A DNA stretch of 64,000 bases from an uncultured Arenicella sp. (GCA_938045295.1 CALINO010000013.1:1-64000); one strand, 5' to 3'; positions 8,718 through 18,266 are shown, counted from the stretch's first letter. Program-made: numbers and translations. Notes: generated by a model from the sequence alone, not told the origin.

Positions 8718-9154
8718 CGTGATTTGCGCTGTGAAAACGTGTCGCAATCGAGTAACAATGAGCAATTAAACTGCCCAATTATTAAGCGATATTTTGGCTT
8801 ATTTTTTTAAATAAATTTTATCAGTCAATCGGGGTGCAAAAAGACTTGACATATCTGCTACAATCCCTGCGAAAATATAAGTTGTGCGCATCGCCCGTTG
8901 CCGAAAAAGTCACACTAACATGCAGTTTGACTGGGCGTGCCAAAAAACAAATCTTGTGTTTTTAAGTGCCTTTTTTGTGTTGCTGCAAGTCAGAGCATTG
9001 CTAGAGGCACTAAGCCAAACAGGGCAATAAGCTTAGGCTGGGTTGAGGCTGCGGAAATTTTTCGTGGGCTAACACAGCAAAAACTGTTGTCTATAATAAT
9101 TAATAAAGTAGCTTACGATAGCCTAATTGTTGGGCTGAATTTTTAGGAGGATGT
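8718..9154. other. intergenic region upstream of petABC
   Basis: This 437-bp stretch holds the 3' end of rep and the pet promoter region. A perfect TATAAT occurs near its right end. No structured RNA family was recognised, and the 69-codon frame at 8937-9146 has no ribosome site and no recognisable product. Confidence 0.5.
9069..9097 (+). promoter_or_regulatory. candidate sigma70 promoter for petABC
   Basis: CTAACA at 9069-9074 (four of six matches to TTGACA), a 17-bp spacer, then a perfect TATAAT at 9092-9097. This would give a leader of about 50 nt before petA. Confidence 0.5.
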
Positions 9155-9796
9155 ATGGCTGACAACCATGTTGGTGATGCAAATGTATCAGACGCTGAGC
9201 AAAGTACGGTTGAAGATATTAAGCGTCGCCGTTTCATTACCGGTATAACAGCGGGTTTTGGTGCAGTAGGTGGGGCATTTGCCGTGACCCCATTTGTAAT
9301 GAGCATGAGCCCCAGTGAGCGGGCAAAGAACGCGGGTGCCCCGGTTCAGGCTGACTACAGTAAAATTCAACCCGGGCAGATGGTCAAGGTTGAATGGCGC
9401 GGTAAACCGGTTGTCTTGCTCAAACGTACTCCTGAAATGATGGAAGGCTTGAACATTGTTCGAGACAAACTGGCCGACGCTGACTCTAACTCCAGTGTGC
9501 AGCCAGAATACGCTAAAAATGACAGCCGCTCTGACGCTAACAATCCTGACTTGTTAGTGATGGAAGGCGTTTGCACCCATCTAGGGTGTTCGCCAGTTGA
9601 AAAGTTGGCAATCGGCCCCGACCCGCAAATGGGCGACGATTCGCAAGGCGGTTTCTTTTGCCCTTGCCACGGTTCAAAATTTGATTTAGCCGGTCGCGTT
9701 TATAAAAACGTGCCCGCCACCACCAATATGGCAGTGCCTCCGTTTAAGTTTGACGGTGATGTTATTGTCATTGGCGACGACGAAGGGAGGGCATAA
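9155..9796 (+). CDS. petA: ubiquinol-cytochrome c reductase Rieske iron-sulfur subunit
   Basis: The 213-residue Rieske subunit of the cytochrome bc1 complex passes electrons from ubiquinol at the Qo site to cytochrome c1. The 2Fe-2S ligands are visible as Cys140-T-His142 with Cys145 in CTHLGC, and Cys169-P-Cys171-His172 in CPCHGS; Cys145 and Cys171 form the structural disulfide. The N-terminus has a KRRRFITG twin-arginine-type motif followed by a single membrane anchor at about residues 29-50. A strong AGGAGG ribosome site ends at 9150, and there are ATGs at 9151 and 9155; only the second is in frame. First gene of petABC; the next gene starts 2 bp after its stop. Confidence 0.97.
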   Translation: MADNHVGDANVSDAEQSTVEDIKRRRFITGITAGFGAVGGAFAVTPFVMSMSPSERAKNAGAPVQADYSKIQPGQMVKVEWRGKPVVLLKRTPEMMEGLNIVRDKLADADSNSSVQPEYAKNDSRSDANNPDLLVMEGVCTHLGCSPVEKLAIGPDPQMGDDSQGGFFCPCHGSKFDLAGRVYKNVPATTNMAVPPFKFDGDVIVIGDDEGRA

Positions 9797-9798
9797 CT

Positions 9799-11193
9799 AT
9801 GGCTATTCATCGTCATGATAATCACAAAAGTGCTAATGCGTTCATGCAATGGATGGACGCGCGTATGCCCGTCACCAAAGTGTGGAACGAGCATTTAGCT
9901 GAGTACATAGCGCCGAAAAACTTTAATTTCTGGTATTACTTTGGCTCGTTGGCCATTTTAGTGCTGGTGATTCAGTTGGTTACCGGTATTTTCCTAACCA
10001 TGCACTACAAGCCTGATGCGGCATTGGCTTTCGCCTCTGTTGAGTACATCATGCGCGATGTGCCTTATGGTTGGCTGGTCAGGTACATGCATTCCACCGG
10101 GGCCTCGGCCTTTTTTGTGGTGGTGTACTTGCATATGTTTCGTGGGGTCATTTATGGCTCTCATCGCGAACCGCGTGAAATGGTGTGGCTGATCGGTTGC
10201 GTTATTTTCGTTGCCTTAATGGCCGAAGCGTTCATGGGGTATTTGTTGCCGTGGGGCAATATGTCGTACTGGGGTGCGCAGGTAATCATCTCACTGTTTG
10301 ACGTTATTCCTTATTTTGGCCCAATGCTCACCGAGTGGATTCGTGGTGACTTTGTTATCTCCGATGCCACACTCAATCGTTTCTTTGCTTTTCACGTTAT
10401 TTTGCTGCCATTGATTTTGGTGGCCTTGGTGTTCTTGCACTTAGTAGCCTTGCATCACGTTGGCTCTAATAACCCAGACGGCATTGATATTTATGAAGAG
10501 CTGGACGAAAAAGGCAAGCCTAAAGACGGCATTCCATTCCACCCTTACTACACAGTAAAAGATTTGGTGGGCGTGTGCGGTTTCTTAGTGCTCTACATGG
10601 GCGTTATTTTCTTCTTCCCAGACTTTGGCGGTATTTTCTTAGAGAAAGACAACTTTGCGCCTGCTAATCCGTTGCAGACACCGCCGGACATTGTGCCACT
10701 TTGGTATTTCACTCCGTTCTATTCCATTTTGCGCGCCAGCACAGAAACTTTATTGCAATTCCTTGCGGTGGCTTCGGTGTTAATTGGTGTCGCGGCGGCG
10801 TTGTTCACTAAGTATAAGTTGCCCGTGCGTGGCGGCTTTGTGGTGGCTGGTATTGTGGCTGCGTTGGTGTTTTTAAATTCCAGCGGTAAGGCTTGGGGCG
10901 TTATTTTAATGGCGGCTTCAATCGTGTGCTTTTTCTTACTGCCATGGTTAGACCGCTCGCCGGTAAAATCAATACGCTACCGCAGTTTGCCGTTTAAAAT
11001 TGCGCTGGCGATTTTCTTGGTTTCATTTTTCATTCTTGGTTACCTTGGTATGAATGCTCCAACGCCATTGAAAACGCTATTAGCACAAGTCTGTACGTGC
11101 TTATATTTTGCGTTCTTTATTTTAATGCCGTGGTTTACGTCAATTGGTAAAACTAAGCCTTTACCAAAACGCGTTACTGTTAAAGAACACTAA
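9799..11193 (+). CDS. petB: ubiquinol-cytochrome c reductase cytochrome b subunit
   Basis: This 464-residue integral membrane protein carries hemes bL and bH and forms the Qo and Qi sites of complex III. Heme-ligand histidines are visible in the RYMHSTG...YLHMFRG and FHVILLP...HLVALHH segments. The Qo-site signature PEWY is here PLWY at residues 300-303, so the conserved Glu is replaced by Leu. The C-terminus is extended by extra transmembrane segments beyond the core of about 400 residues. It is flanked tightly by petA and petC in one operon. Confidence 0.96.
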   Translation: MAIHRHDNHKSANAFMQWMDARMPVTKVWNEHLAEYIAPKNFNFWYYFGSLAILVLVIQLVTGIFLTMHYKPDAALAFASVEYIMRDVPYGWLVRYMHSTGASAFFVVVYLHMFRGVIYGSHREPREMVWLIGCVIFVALMAEAFMGYLLPWGNMSYWGAQVIISLFDVIPYFGPMLTEWIRGDFVISDATLNRFFAFHVILLPLILVALVFLHLVALHHVGSNNPDGIDIYEELDEKGKPKDGIPFHPYYTVKDLVGVCGFLVLYMGVIFFFPDFGGIFLEKDNFAPANPLQTPPDIVPLWYFTPFYSILRASTETLLQFLAVASVLIGVAAALFTKYKLPVRGGFVVAGIVAALVFLNSSGKAWGVILMAASIVCFFLLPWLDRSPVKSIRYRSLPFKIALAIFLVSFFILGYLGMNAPTPLKTLLAQVCTCLYFAFFILMPWFTSIGKTKPLPKRVTVKEH

Positions 11194-11207
11194 GCGAGGT
11201 ATAGAAA

Positions 11208-11990
11208 ATGAAAAAATTAATAACTCAATTAGTGGTGTTGGTGTCTTCGGCTGTGATCAGTGGCTCTGTTATGGCCGCGGGCGGCGGTGGCGCTGTATTA
11301 GATAAAGTGTATTTGAACATGTCGGATAAGGCCTCGTTACAAAACGGCGCCAAATTATTCGTCAACTATTGCTTGTCGTGCCACAGCGCTCAATACGCTC
11401 GTTACAACCGGGTGGCAGAAGATTTAGACATTCCGCTTTATCGCTTAAAAGAGAACTTGATGTTCACTACCGATAAAGAAGGTGATCTGATGACAACCAC
11501 CATGCCGCCTAAGGACGCGGAAAAATGGTTTGGCGTTACCCCGCCTGATTTAACCTTAGTGGCACGGGTAAGAAACCCCGATTGGATATACACCTATTTG
11601 CGTGCTTTTTACCAAGACGACAGCAGCCCCAGTGGTTGGAACAACTCTTTGTTTGAAAACGTGGCCATGCCACACGCCATGTACGAATTGCAGGGCGTGC
11701 AAAAGTTGGTGGGCAAGGTTGAAGCCGACCACAGTGCTGGCGATGCGCATGCAGCGGTAGGCGATTACAAGATTGTTGGCGACGCCAAGTTCGAGTTGAC
11801 ACACTCTGGTATAATGAATCCTGAAGAGTTTGATAAAGCAATGGCAGACTTAACCGGCTTCTTAACCTACTTAGGTGAGCCTGCGCAACTCAAGCGTAAA
11901 AAGTTAGGTGTGTACAGCATCGTTTTTGTTTTACTGCTAATGGGTCTGTGCCTTCTTCTTAAGAAAGAGTACTGGCGCGACATACACTAA
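11208..11990 (+). CDS. petC: ubiquinol-cytochrome c reductase cytochrome c1 subunit
   Basis: The 260-residue product has a cleavable signal peptide (to about residue 23, VMAA), a heme c motif CLSCH at residues 55-59, and a candidate axial Met in the NVAMPHAMYE segment. A C-terminal transmembrane anchor (about residues 236-252) is followed by a basic tail. It accepts electrons from the Rieske protein and passes them to periplasmic cytochrome c. Last gene of petABC; a strong terminator follows. Confidence 0.96.
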   Translation: MKKLITQLVVLVSSAVISGSVMAAGGGGAVLDKVYLNMSDKASLQNGAKLFVNYCLSCHSAQYARYNRVAEDLDIPLYRLKENLMFTTDKEGDLMTTTMPPKDAEKWFGVTPPDLTLVARVRNPDWIYTYLRAFYQDDSSPSGWNNSLFENVAMPHAMYELQGVQKLVGKVEADHSAGDAHAAVGDYKIVGDAKFELTHSGIMNPEEFDKAMADLTGFLTYLGEPAQLKRKKLGVYSIVFVLLLMGLCLLLKKEYWRDIH

Positions 11991-12008
11991 CTCTTAAAGA
12001 ACAATGCA

Positions 12009-12038
12009 AACGCGGCACGGCTTTGCTCGTGCCGCGTT
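12009..12038 (+). terminator. rho-independent terminator of petABC
   Basis: An 11-bp GC-rich perfect stem (12009-12019 / 12028-12038) with an 8-base loop and T-rich tail (ttttgtcgtttt). It lies 18 bp after petC and separates the bc1 operon from sspAB. Confidence 0.9.
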
Positions 12039-12083
12039 TTGTCGTTTTATTTACACCAAATTTACATTTATTTAGGATTCAAA

Positions 12084-12710
12084 ATGATGAACACTCTCGC
12101 AACTCGTCGTTCAATTATGACGCTGTATTCTGGTACAGACTGTGTATTGAGCCATGCCTGCCGTATTGTCTTGCAAGAAAAAGACATTGAATGCGAAGTG
12201 GTTTACACCGACCCGGCCGACACTTGTCAAGAGCTGGCCGAGTTCAACCCTTACAACGAAACGCCTACCTTGGTAGATCGTGATTTAGTGCTGTATGACC
12301 CGTTTATTATTAACGAGTACTTAGATGAGCGCTTACCACATCCGCCACTCATGCCAGTTGACCCGGTAACCCGTGCTAAGCAACGCTTGATGATTATGCG
12401 CTTGCGTCGTGACTGGGTTGAGCCATTCAAAGCATTACAGCTGGATAAAAAAGACAAAGAAGCCGCCAAGGTTATTCGTGATGGTTTTATTGCCATATCG
12501 CCATTATTCACCGAACAAGATTACGCAATGGGCGAAGAGTTCTCGCTGGTTGACGTGATTTTTGCTCCTATGTTGTGGCGTTTGCCTGTATTAAATATCG
12601 TGTTGCCAAAACAGGCTCAAATGGTGGAAGAATACGCCGAGCGTTTGTTCGCCCGTCAAGCTTTCCAAGACAGCTTGAGTGACGCTGAGCGTGACCTGCG
12701 CGGTTATTAA
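12084..12710 (+). CDS. sspA: stringent starvation protein A
   Basis: This 208-residue glutathione-S-transferase-fold protein associates with RNA polymerase in enterobacteria and affects stationary-phase and acid-stress transcription. The start at 12084 has an AGGA ribosome site 6 bp upstream and gives the family-typical N-terminus (MTLYSGTDC, LSHACRIVL). The frame is open back to 12039 but that region contains the petC terminator tail. The GST N-domain features NPYNETPTLVDRDLVLYDP and NEYLDERLPHPPL are present; the glutathione-binding residues are altered as in other SspA. Co-transcribed with sspB 24 bp downstream. Confidence 0.95.
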   Translation: MMNTLATRRSIMTLYSGTDCVLSHACRIVLQEKDIECEVVYTDPADTCQELAEFNPYNETPTLVDRDLVLYDPFIINEYLDERLPHPPLMPVDPVTRAKQRLMIMRLRRDWVEPFKALQLDKKDKEAAKVIRDGFIAISPLFTEQDYAMGEEFSLVDVIFAPMLWRLPVLNIVLPKQAQMVEEYAERLFARQAFQDSLSDAERDLRGY

Positions 12711-12734
12711 TCAGTCCACAGCTAAGAGAACTTT

Positions 12735-13172
12735 ATGACGTCAACCAAGCCTTATTTGCTGCGCGCAATATTTGAATGGGCCGAAGACAACAGTTTCACC
12801 CCTCAAGTGTTGGTTAATGCCGAGGCTGATGGCGTTGAAGTGCCGCAAGCGCATGTGGTGGATGGGCAAATAGTATTAAATATTGGCTCTTCTGCTGTGC
12901 GCTTGCACGTTATGGATAACGAATGTTTGAGCTTTTCAGCGCGCTTTAGTGGTCTTGAGCACGATATTTATTTGCCCATGGATTCAATTATGGCGATTTT
13001 TGCCCGTGAGAATTCTCAAGGTATTTTCTTTGAAGAATCCGACTCTGACCCAGAACCCACACCGGATCCAGAAAAGCCATCTAAATCAAGTAAGAGTGCG
13101 CAGCCTACCCCTATCAAAGGCAAGGCTGATAGCACTGCTAAAAAGCCATCTCATTTAAAAGTTATTAAATAG
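12735..13172 (+). CDS. sspB: ClpXP adaptor SspB
   Basis: The 145-residue protein has the SspB substrate-binding domain (MTSTKPYLLRAIFEW, a PQAHVVDGQIVLNIG segment, and DIYLPMDSIMAIFARENSQG). A long acidic, proline/serine-rich linker leads to a C-terminal SHLKVIK that matches the ClpX-binding tail. SspB delivers ssrA-tagged proteins to ClpXP. The sspA-sspB order downstream of petABC is the usual gammaproteobacterial arrangement. Confidence 0.95.
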   Translation: MTSTKPYLLRAIFEWAEDNSFTPQVLVNAEADGVEVPQAHVVDGQIVLNIGSSAVRLHVMDNECLSFSARFSGLEHDIYLPMDSIMAIFARENSQGIFFEESDSDPEPTPDPEKPSKSSKSAQPTPIKGKADSTAKKPSHLKVIK

Positions 13173-13301
13173 CACCCTATTTGCGGATAACGTATAGAGT
13201 GTGTGGCGTTATAAGCCCGTTATGCGCAATCAATCTGCGAAATTAATTCGGTTTTAGTGTTTAAGGTGCGCGGCGTGGCAATGAATGTTTGCCCGCCGTG
13301 A

Positions 13302-13329
13302 CTTGAAAAAAATGCGCTGACCTCAATAT
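13302..13329 (+). promoter_or_regulatory. candidate sigma32 heat-shock promoter for hslVU
   Basis: CTTGAAA at 13302-13308, a 13-bp spacer, then CTCAATAT at 13322-13329, which agrees with CCCCATNT at six of eight positions (counting N). The spacing is right for RpoH, the position is 33 bp before the hslV start, and hslVU is a classical RpoH target. Confidence 0.6.
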
Positions 13330-13361
13330 AAATCGAATACGTTCAATTGTTAGGTTACATC

Positions 13362-13913
13362 ATGCCAGAAATAAGAGGAACCACCATTTTGTCTGTACGT
13401 CGAGGCGATCAAGTTGTGATTGGCGGCGACGGCCAAGTGTCGATGGGCAACACCGTAATGAAGGGTAATGCCCGAAAAGTAAGGCGGCTTTACAAAGGGC
13501 AAGTAATTGCTGGTTTTGCCGGCAGCACGGCGGACGCATTCACTTTGTTCGAGTTATTCGATGCCAAGCTTGCTAAGCACCAAGGCATTCTAACCAAAGC
13601 GGCGGTGGAGTTAGCCAAAGAATGGCGAACCGACCGTATGTTACGCAAATTAGAAGCACTGCTGTGCGTGGCCGATAAAGAAGCGTCTTATGTCATTACT
13701 GGTAATGGCGATGTGATTGAGCCGCAAGGCGGTGTCATGGCCATTGGTTCCGGGGGCTCGTTTGCTGAATCGGCCGCCAGAGCCTTAGTGCAAAACACCG
13801 ACATGGGCGCGCGCGACATCGTTGAAGCGTCATTGAATATTGCCGCCGATATCTGTATCTACACTAATCATAATCTCACGCTCGAAGAGCTGAACATTAA
13901 CGAACAAGCATAA
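13362..13913 (+). CDS. hslV: ATP-dependent protease peptidase subunit HslV
   Basis: A 183-residue N-terminal-nucleophile threonine peptidase. The start at 13362 gives MPEIRG followed by [19 protein letters not shown]; processing before Thr7 would expose the catalytic threonine. The open frame extends upstream to a TTG at 13347, but family alignment favours 13362. It forms a dodecamer capped by HslU hexamers. hslU follows 20 bp later. Confidence 0.95.
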   Translation: MPEIRGTTILSVRRGDQVVIGGDGQVSMGNTVMKGNARKVRRLYKGQVIAGFAGSTADAFTLFELFDAKLAKHQGILTKAAVELAKEWRTDRMLRKLEALLCVADKEASYVITGNGDVIEPQGGVMAIGSGGSFAESAARALVQNTDMGARDIVEASLNIAADICIYTNHNLTLEELNINEQA

Positions 13914-13933
13914 GCTGCGTCTTAACTACTATT

Positions 13934-15274
13934 ATGAGTGAAATGACCCCTCGCGAGATCGTTCAAGAACTCGATAAACACATTATTGGTCAGGGTGGCG
14001 CTAAGCGTGCCGTGGCCATTGCCTTACGTAACCGTTGGCGTCGCACCCAAGTGGCTGATGCCCAGCTCCGCGCTGAGATCACGCCTAAGAACATTCTAAT
14101 GATTGGCCCCACCGGCGTGGGTAAAACTGAAATAGCACGGCGCTTAGCCAAGTTGGCTGACGCACCGTTTATTAAAGTGGAAGCCACAAAGTTCACTGAG
14201 GTGGGCTATGTGGGGCGTGAAGTGGATTCAATTATTCGTGACTTGGCGGACATTGCGGTAAAAGGCCAGCGTGAAACCGAAATGAAAAAAATGCAGCGCC
14301 GCGCCGAAGACGCCGCTGAAGATCGAGTGCTCGATATTTTATTGCCGCCCGCCCGTGATGTTGGTTTTTCTACTGAGCCAGCTGAAAAAAGCGATGGCAC
14401 CGCACGTCAACGTTTTCGTAAAAAATTACGCGAAGGCGATTTAGATGACAAAGAAATTGAAGTGGACATTGCCGCTAACCCGGCTGGGGTCGAAATATTT
14501 GGCCCGCAAGGCATGGAAGAGCTAACCAGCCAACTGCAAGGCATGATGAAAAACATGGGGCCAGGCAAAACGCAGAGCCGCAAAATGCCAATTAAAGAAG
14601 CGCTTAAGGTATTAACTGAAGAAGAAGCGGCCAAGTTGGTAAACGAAGATGACATTAAACACAATGCGATTAAGCGTTTGGAAAACAACGGAATCGTATT
14701 TATTGATGAAATCGATAAAATCGTTGGCCGCGCCGAAGGTGGCAAAAGCCCAGATGTGTCGCGTGAAGGCGTGCAGCGTGACCTATTACCATTGGTCGAA
14801 GGCAGTACCGTTTCGACTAAGCATGGCATGGTTAAGACCGACCACATTTTATTTATTGGCTCCGGTGCGTTTCAACTAGCAAAACCGTCTGACTTGATTC
14901 CTGAACTGCAAGGCCGGATGCCGATCCGAGTGGAATTGGCCGCGCTAACCGTGGACGATTTTACGCGTATTTTGACCGAACCTGATGCCTCACTAACCGA
15001 ACAGTATGAAGCCTTATTGAATACCGAAGATGTGCGTCTAGAATTCACTGAAAACGGCATTCGTCGTATTGCTGAATTGGCGTGGCAAGTTAATGAGAGC
15101 ACAGAGAATATTGGTGCCAGACGCCTGCACACCATGCTTGAACGCTTGCTCGAAAGTGTGTCGTTTGAAGCCAGTGACACGCCGGGCAGCTCCGTGGTGA
15201 TAGATCAAGCTTATGTGAATCAGCATTTAGACGAGCTTGCCGAAGATGAAGATTACGCACGCTACATTCTTTGA
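13934..15274 (+). CDS. hslU: HslU ATPase subunit of HslUV protease
   Basis: This 446-residue AAA+ unfoldase has Walker A GPTGVGKT at residues 58-65, Walker [12 protein letters not shown], the helical intermediate domain between them, and a sensor/arginine-finger region ending in [16 protein letters not shown]. Its C-terminal DEDYARYIL tail is the conserved segment that docks into HslV. Length is normal (E. coli 443). It is the second gene of the heat-shock operon. Confidence 0.96.
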   Translation: MSEMTPREIVQELDKHIIGQGGAKRAVAIALRNRWRRTQVADAQLRAEITPKNILMIGPTGVGKTEIARRLAKLADAPFIKVEATKFTEVGYVGREVDSIIRDLADIAVKGQRETEMKKMQRRAEDAAEDRVLDILLPPARDVGFSTEPAEKSDGTARQRFRKKLREGDLDDKEIEVDIAANPAGVEIFGPQGMEELTSQLQGMMKNMGPGKTQSRKMPIKEALKVLTEEEAAKLVNEDDIKHNAIKRLENNGIVFIDEIDKIVGRAEGGKSPDVSREGVQRDLLPLVEGSTVSTKHGMVKTDHILFIGSGAFQLAKPSDLIPELQGRMPIRVELAALTVDDFTRILTEPDASLTEQYEALLNTEDVRLEFTENGIRRIAELAWQVNESTENIGARRLHTMLERLLESVSFEASDTPGSSVVIDQAYVNQHLDELAEDEDYARYIL

Positions 15275-15320
15275 TGCTAAGCTTGCATTCGTTATTTAGA
15301 CAAGACACGCCTAACAGACT

Positions 15321-15626
15321 ATGATTTTTGCCGTTATATTTTTTGTCGCGTTTGCCATCGGTCTTGTCTGTTTTGTTGTCAGTGATAAGTGGTGGTGGGG
15401 CTTCGTGGTCTCGACCATTTTATTTATGGTGCTTGCGCTTTCGGGTACACAAGCACCTGCGTTGCAAGGCGTGACGTTGTTTTTCGGTATTCCCATAGTA
15501 TTTTTGGGCAGTTTGTTTGGCGCTTATATTGTGCAATTGCGCCGTGCCCCTGACGTTGATGCTGTTGAAGACAGCGCAGACGTTAAATCAGAGCAAGAGC
15601 TTGATCGCAGCAAAGAAGGTAAATAA
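15321..15626 (+). CDS. small integral membrane protein, unknown function
   Basis: A 101-residue protein, not recognised. Three hydrophobic segments can be seen: residues 1-20, about 28-42 and about 50-72. They are followed by a charged cytoplasmic-type tail rich in Asp/Glu. It starts 46 bp after hslU and may be read through from the hsl operon. A WWW triplet at the edge of the second segment is a recognisable feature. Confidence 0.6.
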   Translation: MIFAVIFFVAFAIGLVCFVVSDKWWWGFVVSTILFMVLALSGTQAPALQGVTLFFGIPIVFLGSLFGAYIVQLRRAPDVDAVEDSADVKSEQELDRSKEGK

Positions 15627-15683
15627 AACAAACGCGGTCAGTACACAGTAGACTAGGGTGGGTAATTGATACAGGTGGCGTAA

Positions 15684-16514
15684 ATGCAGAACACTCCATG
15701 GAAAGGTAAAACAGTTTGGATTACCGGTGCGTCGTCAGGCATTGGCAAGGCATTGGCGTGCGAGTTTGCGGCGCTCGGCGCAAATTTAGTGTTATCGGCA
15801 CGCAGGCAAAGTGCTTTAGAACAAGTGGCAAAACAGTGCCAGCCGGCTAAAACATTGGTGTTGCCGTTAGACATTACGGATATTGATGCCATGCCAGCGG
15901 CGGTTAACGCGGTGCAAGAGCGCTTTCAATCCATTGATTTATTGATTAATAACGCCGGCATTTCGCAGCGCTCTTTGGCTATAGACACCAGCATGCAAAC
16001 CTATCGTTCAATTTTCGAAGTGGATGTGTTTGGGCAAATTGCCTTAACCCAGCAGGTATTACCAAAAATGTTAGAGCAGGGCTTTGGCCACATCGCGGTG
16101 ACTTCTTCGGTTGCGGGAAAAATGGGCGTGCCTTTTCGTTCCGGCTATTCGGCCGCCAAGCATGCGGTGATTGGTTATTTTGAGACCTTACGCGCTGAAG
16201 TGGCTCACCGTAATATTGCGGTGAGTATTATTGTGCCGGGCTATATCAATACCGAAATAGGAGTGAATGCGGTGGTGGGCGATGGTTCTAAATTTAATCG
16301 TGATGACCACGATAACGCCAGCGGTATGAGCGCAGAGCAGTGTGCCGCCGTAGTCATTACTGCATTGGGTAAGAAAAAAACGGAAATACCGGTCGGAAAA
16401 GGAGTGGAAATGCACGCCTTGTGGATCAAGCGGTTCTTTCCAAAAGTGCTGAACAAAATCATGCAGCGCCAATACCTTAAACGGGCTGATTCACTGAAAA
16501 AATGCGACCATTAG
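15684..16514 (+). CDS. SDR-family oxidoreductase (DHRS7-like)
   Basis: This 276-residue short-chain dehydrogenase has TGASSGIG at about residues 14-21, an Arg after the second beta-strand (SARR) that suggests NADPH preference, NNAGIS, and the catalytic SS...Y-SAAK. The C-terminal part (HALWIKRFFPKVLNKIM) resembles the membrane-associated DHRS7 group of SDRs. No substrate can be assigned. It stands alone between hslVU and gshA. Confidence 0.8.
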   Translation: MQNTPWKGKTVWITGASSGIGKALACEFAALGANLVLSARRQSALEQVAKQCQPAKTLVLPLDITDIDAMPAAVNAVQERFQSIDLLINNAGISQRSLAIDTSMQTYRSIFEVDVFGQIALTQQVLPKMLEQGFGHIAVTSSVAGKMGVPFRSGYSAAKHAVIGYFETLRAEVAHRNIAVSIIVPGYINTEIGVNAVVGDGSKFNRDDHDNASGMSAEQCAAVVITALGKKKTEIPVGKGVEMHALWIKRFFPKVLNKIMQRQYLKRADSLKKCDH

Positions 16515-16583
16515 TGATGCTCTTGTCGTTGTATGACTTATTTTTATTGTCGTTATATAGCAACCATTGACGAAAAATTTCTG

Positions 16584-16599
16584 ATAGGATTAATCCTAT
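16584..16599. promoter_or_regulatory. perfect 16-bp palindrome upstream of gshA
   Basis: ATAGGATTAATCCTAT is a perfect palindrome 84 bp upstream of the gshA start, in a promoter position. It looks like a dimeric repressor or activator site; the binding protein is unknown. Confidence 0.5.
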
Positions 16600-16682
16600 A
16601 TTTATTTATGGAATTCGCTCAAAAGCCGCTGAATTCTGCCAATTTACTGCCAATGCTTATTCGGCAGCCGAGAGCTTAAATT

Positions 16683-18266
16683 ATGCTTCATTCAGAATGT
16701 ACCTCATCGCTATCTCTCATCACTGATGAGCTTATCCCTCATTTATTGCAGATCGGGCGAGGGGTTGAGAAAGAAGGCTTACGCATTAAGCCATGCAGTG
16801 GTATTGCCCAAGACGCTCATCCTAAAGCGTTGGGCTCAACCCTGACGCACCCCAGTATTACCACTGATTATTCAGAAGCCTTGTTGGAGTTCATTACGCC
16901 CAAGCAAACTCAAGTTGAAGACACCATTAGTTATCTGCGTAACTTACACCAATTCACCTTACAAAACATGGGCGACCAATTGGTTTGGCCTGCGAGTATG
17001 CCGTGCCGAATTGATGGCGATGAAAGTATTCCGATTGCCAATTATGGTTCTTCTAATGTTGGCACCTTAAAGCACGTTTATCGCCAAGGCTTGGGCGTGC
17101 GTTACGGGCGCACCATGCAAGCCATTGCCGGCATTCATTATAACTTTTCATTGCCAGACAGCTTCTGGCAAGCGTATCAGAGTAAATTTGTACAAGAGCA
17201 CGGCGAAGACGGCAGCTCTGAGCTGCAAGACTTTAAGTCAGCGCATTACTTTTCGCTGATCCGCAATTTTCGTCGTTATTCGTGGATTTTGCATTACCTG
17301 TTTGGCGCATCACCAGTGTTAGATTCGAGCTTCTTGTCTGGCCACCCAAGCCATAATTTGGATAAATTTTCTGATAAAACCTATGGCCTGCCTTACGCCA
17401 CCTCATTGCGAATGAGTGATTTGGGTTACCAAAATAGCGCGCAAGAAGAGCTGCATGTGTCGTACAACTCTCTGCAAGACTACGTTTTAACGCTGGGCAA
17501 AGCGATTAAGCAATCGTATAAGCAATACGAAGACATTGGGGTGAAAAAAGGCGATCAATACATTCAGCTCAACACCAATGTATTGCAGATCGAAAATGAG
17601 TATTACAGTGACATTCGCCCCAAACGGGTCACCCAGTCTGGCGAAAAGCCGATAGCGGCGTTAACTGAGCGTGGTGTGGAGTACATTGAAGTGCGTATTC
17701 TGGATATCAACCCGTTTTTAGCCGAAGGCATTAGCGCACAGCAAATGCGCTTTATGGATGCCTTTCTGTTGCATTGTTTGTTTGCTCAGTGCCCTCAAAA
17801 CAGTGACACTCGTTGCCAAGAAATTCGATCAAATCAAACCAATGTGATTTTACGTGGTCGTGACCCAGAGCTAACTTTGCGTCGCGGTGATGAACAAGTT
17901 CCGTTTAAGGATGCTGCCGGTGAATTGCTTGATGCGATTATGAAAACCGCCAAATTACTCGATCAAGCGCACGACAGCTTTGAATACACCTCAGCGGTTT
18001 ATGCCCAGCAAGCGAAGGTCGATTCCCCTTCTTTAACTCCGTCAGGTCAGATTATGGACGCGGTGAATAATGGGGCAGATTTTATTGATCTGGCTTATGC
18101 ACAAGCCGAAATACACAAGAAAAATTACGCCAGCATTGAATTTAGCGAGTCAGCTGAACAAGATTTGGTGACTCAAGCGGCAGAATCATTGCAAGCGCAA
18201 CAAAACATTGAAGATGCCGACACGCTCAGTTTTGCTGATTTTCTCGACGCTTATAATGCCAGTTAA
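16683..18266 (+). CDS. gshA: glutamate-cysteine ligase
   Basis: The 527-residue protein matches the proteobacterial type-1 glutamate-cysteine ligase, the first and rate-limiting step of glutathione synthesis. The opening LLQIGRGVEKEGLRI block carries the conserved nucleotide/metal-site Glu residues. Other family blocks are TDYSEALLEFITPK, LWPASMPC-like VWPASMPCRI, GVRYGRTMQAIAGIHYNFS and RGVEYIEVRILDINPF. Length is close to E. coli GshA (518). The gene is monocistronic with a palindromic site upstream. Confidence 0.95.
   Translation: MLHSECTSSLSLITDELIPHLLQIGRGVEKEGLRIKPCSGIAQDAHPKALGSTLTHPSITTDYSEALLEFITPKQTQVEDTISYLRNLHQFTLQNMGDQLVWPASMPCRIDGDESIPIANYGSSNVGTLKHVYRQGLGVRYGRTMQAIAGIHYNFSLPDSFWQAYQSKFVQEHGEDGSSELQDFKSAHYFSLIRNFRRYSWILHYLFGASPVLDSSFLSGHPSHNLDKFSDKTYGLPYATSLRMSDLGYQNSAQEELHVSYNSLQDYVLTLGKAIKQSYKQYEDIGVKKGDQYIQLNTNVLQIENEYYSDIRPKRVTQSGEKPIAALTERGVEYIEVRILDINPFLAEGISAQQMRFMDAFLLHCLFAQCPQNSDTRCQEIRSNQTNVILRGRDPELTLRRGDEQVPFKDAAGELLDAIMKTAKLLDQAHDSFEYTSAVYAQQAKVDSPSLTPSGQIMDAVNNGADFIDLAYAQAEIHKKNYASIEFSESAEQDLVTQAAESLQAQQNIEDADTLSFADFLDAYNAS

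Noticed and set aside
8846..8864. TTGACA followed by TACAAT, looking like a promoter
   Set aside because: The two hexamers are only 7 bp apart, far from the 16-18 bp needed.
8937..9146. 69-codon ORF before petA
   Set aside because: No ribosome site, no recognisable product, and it overlaps the petA promoter region.
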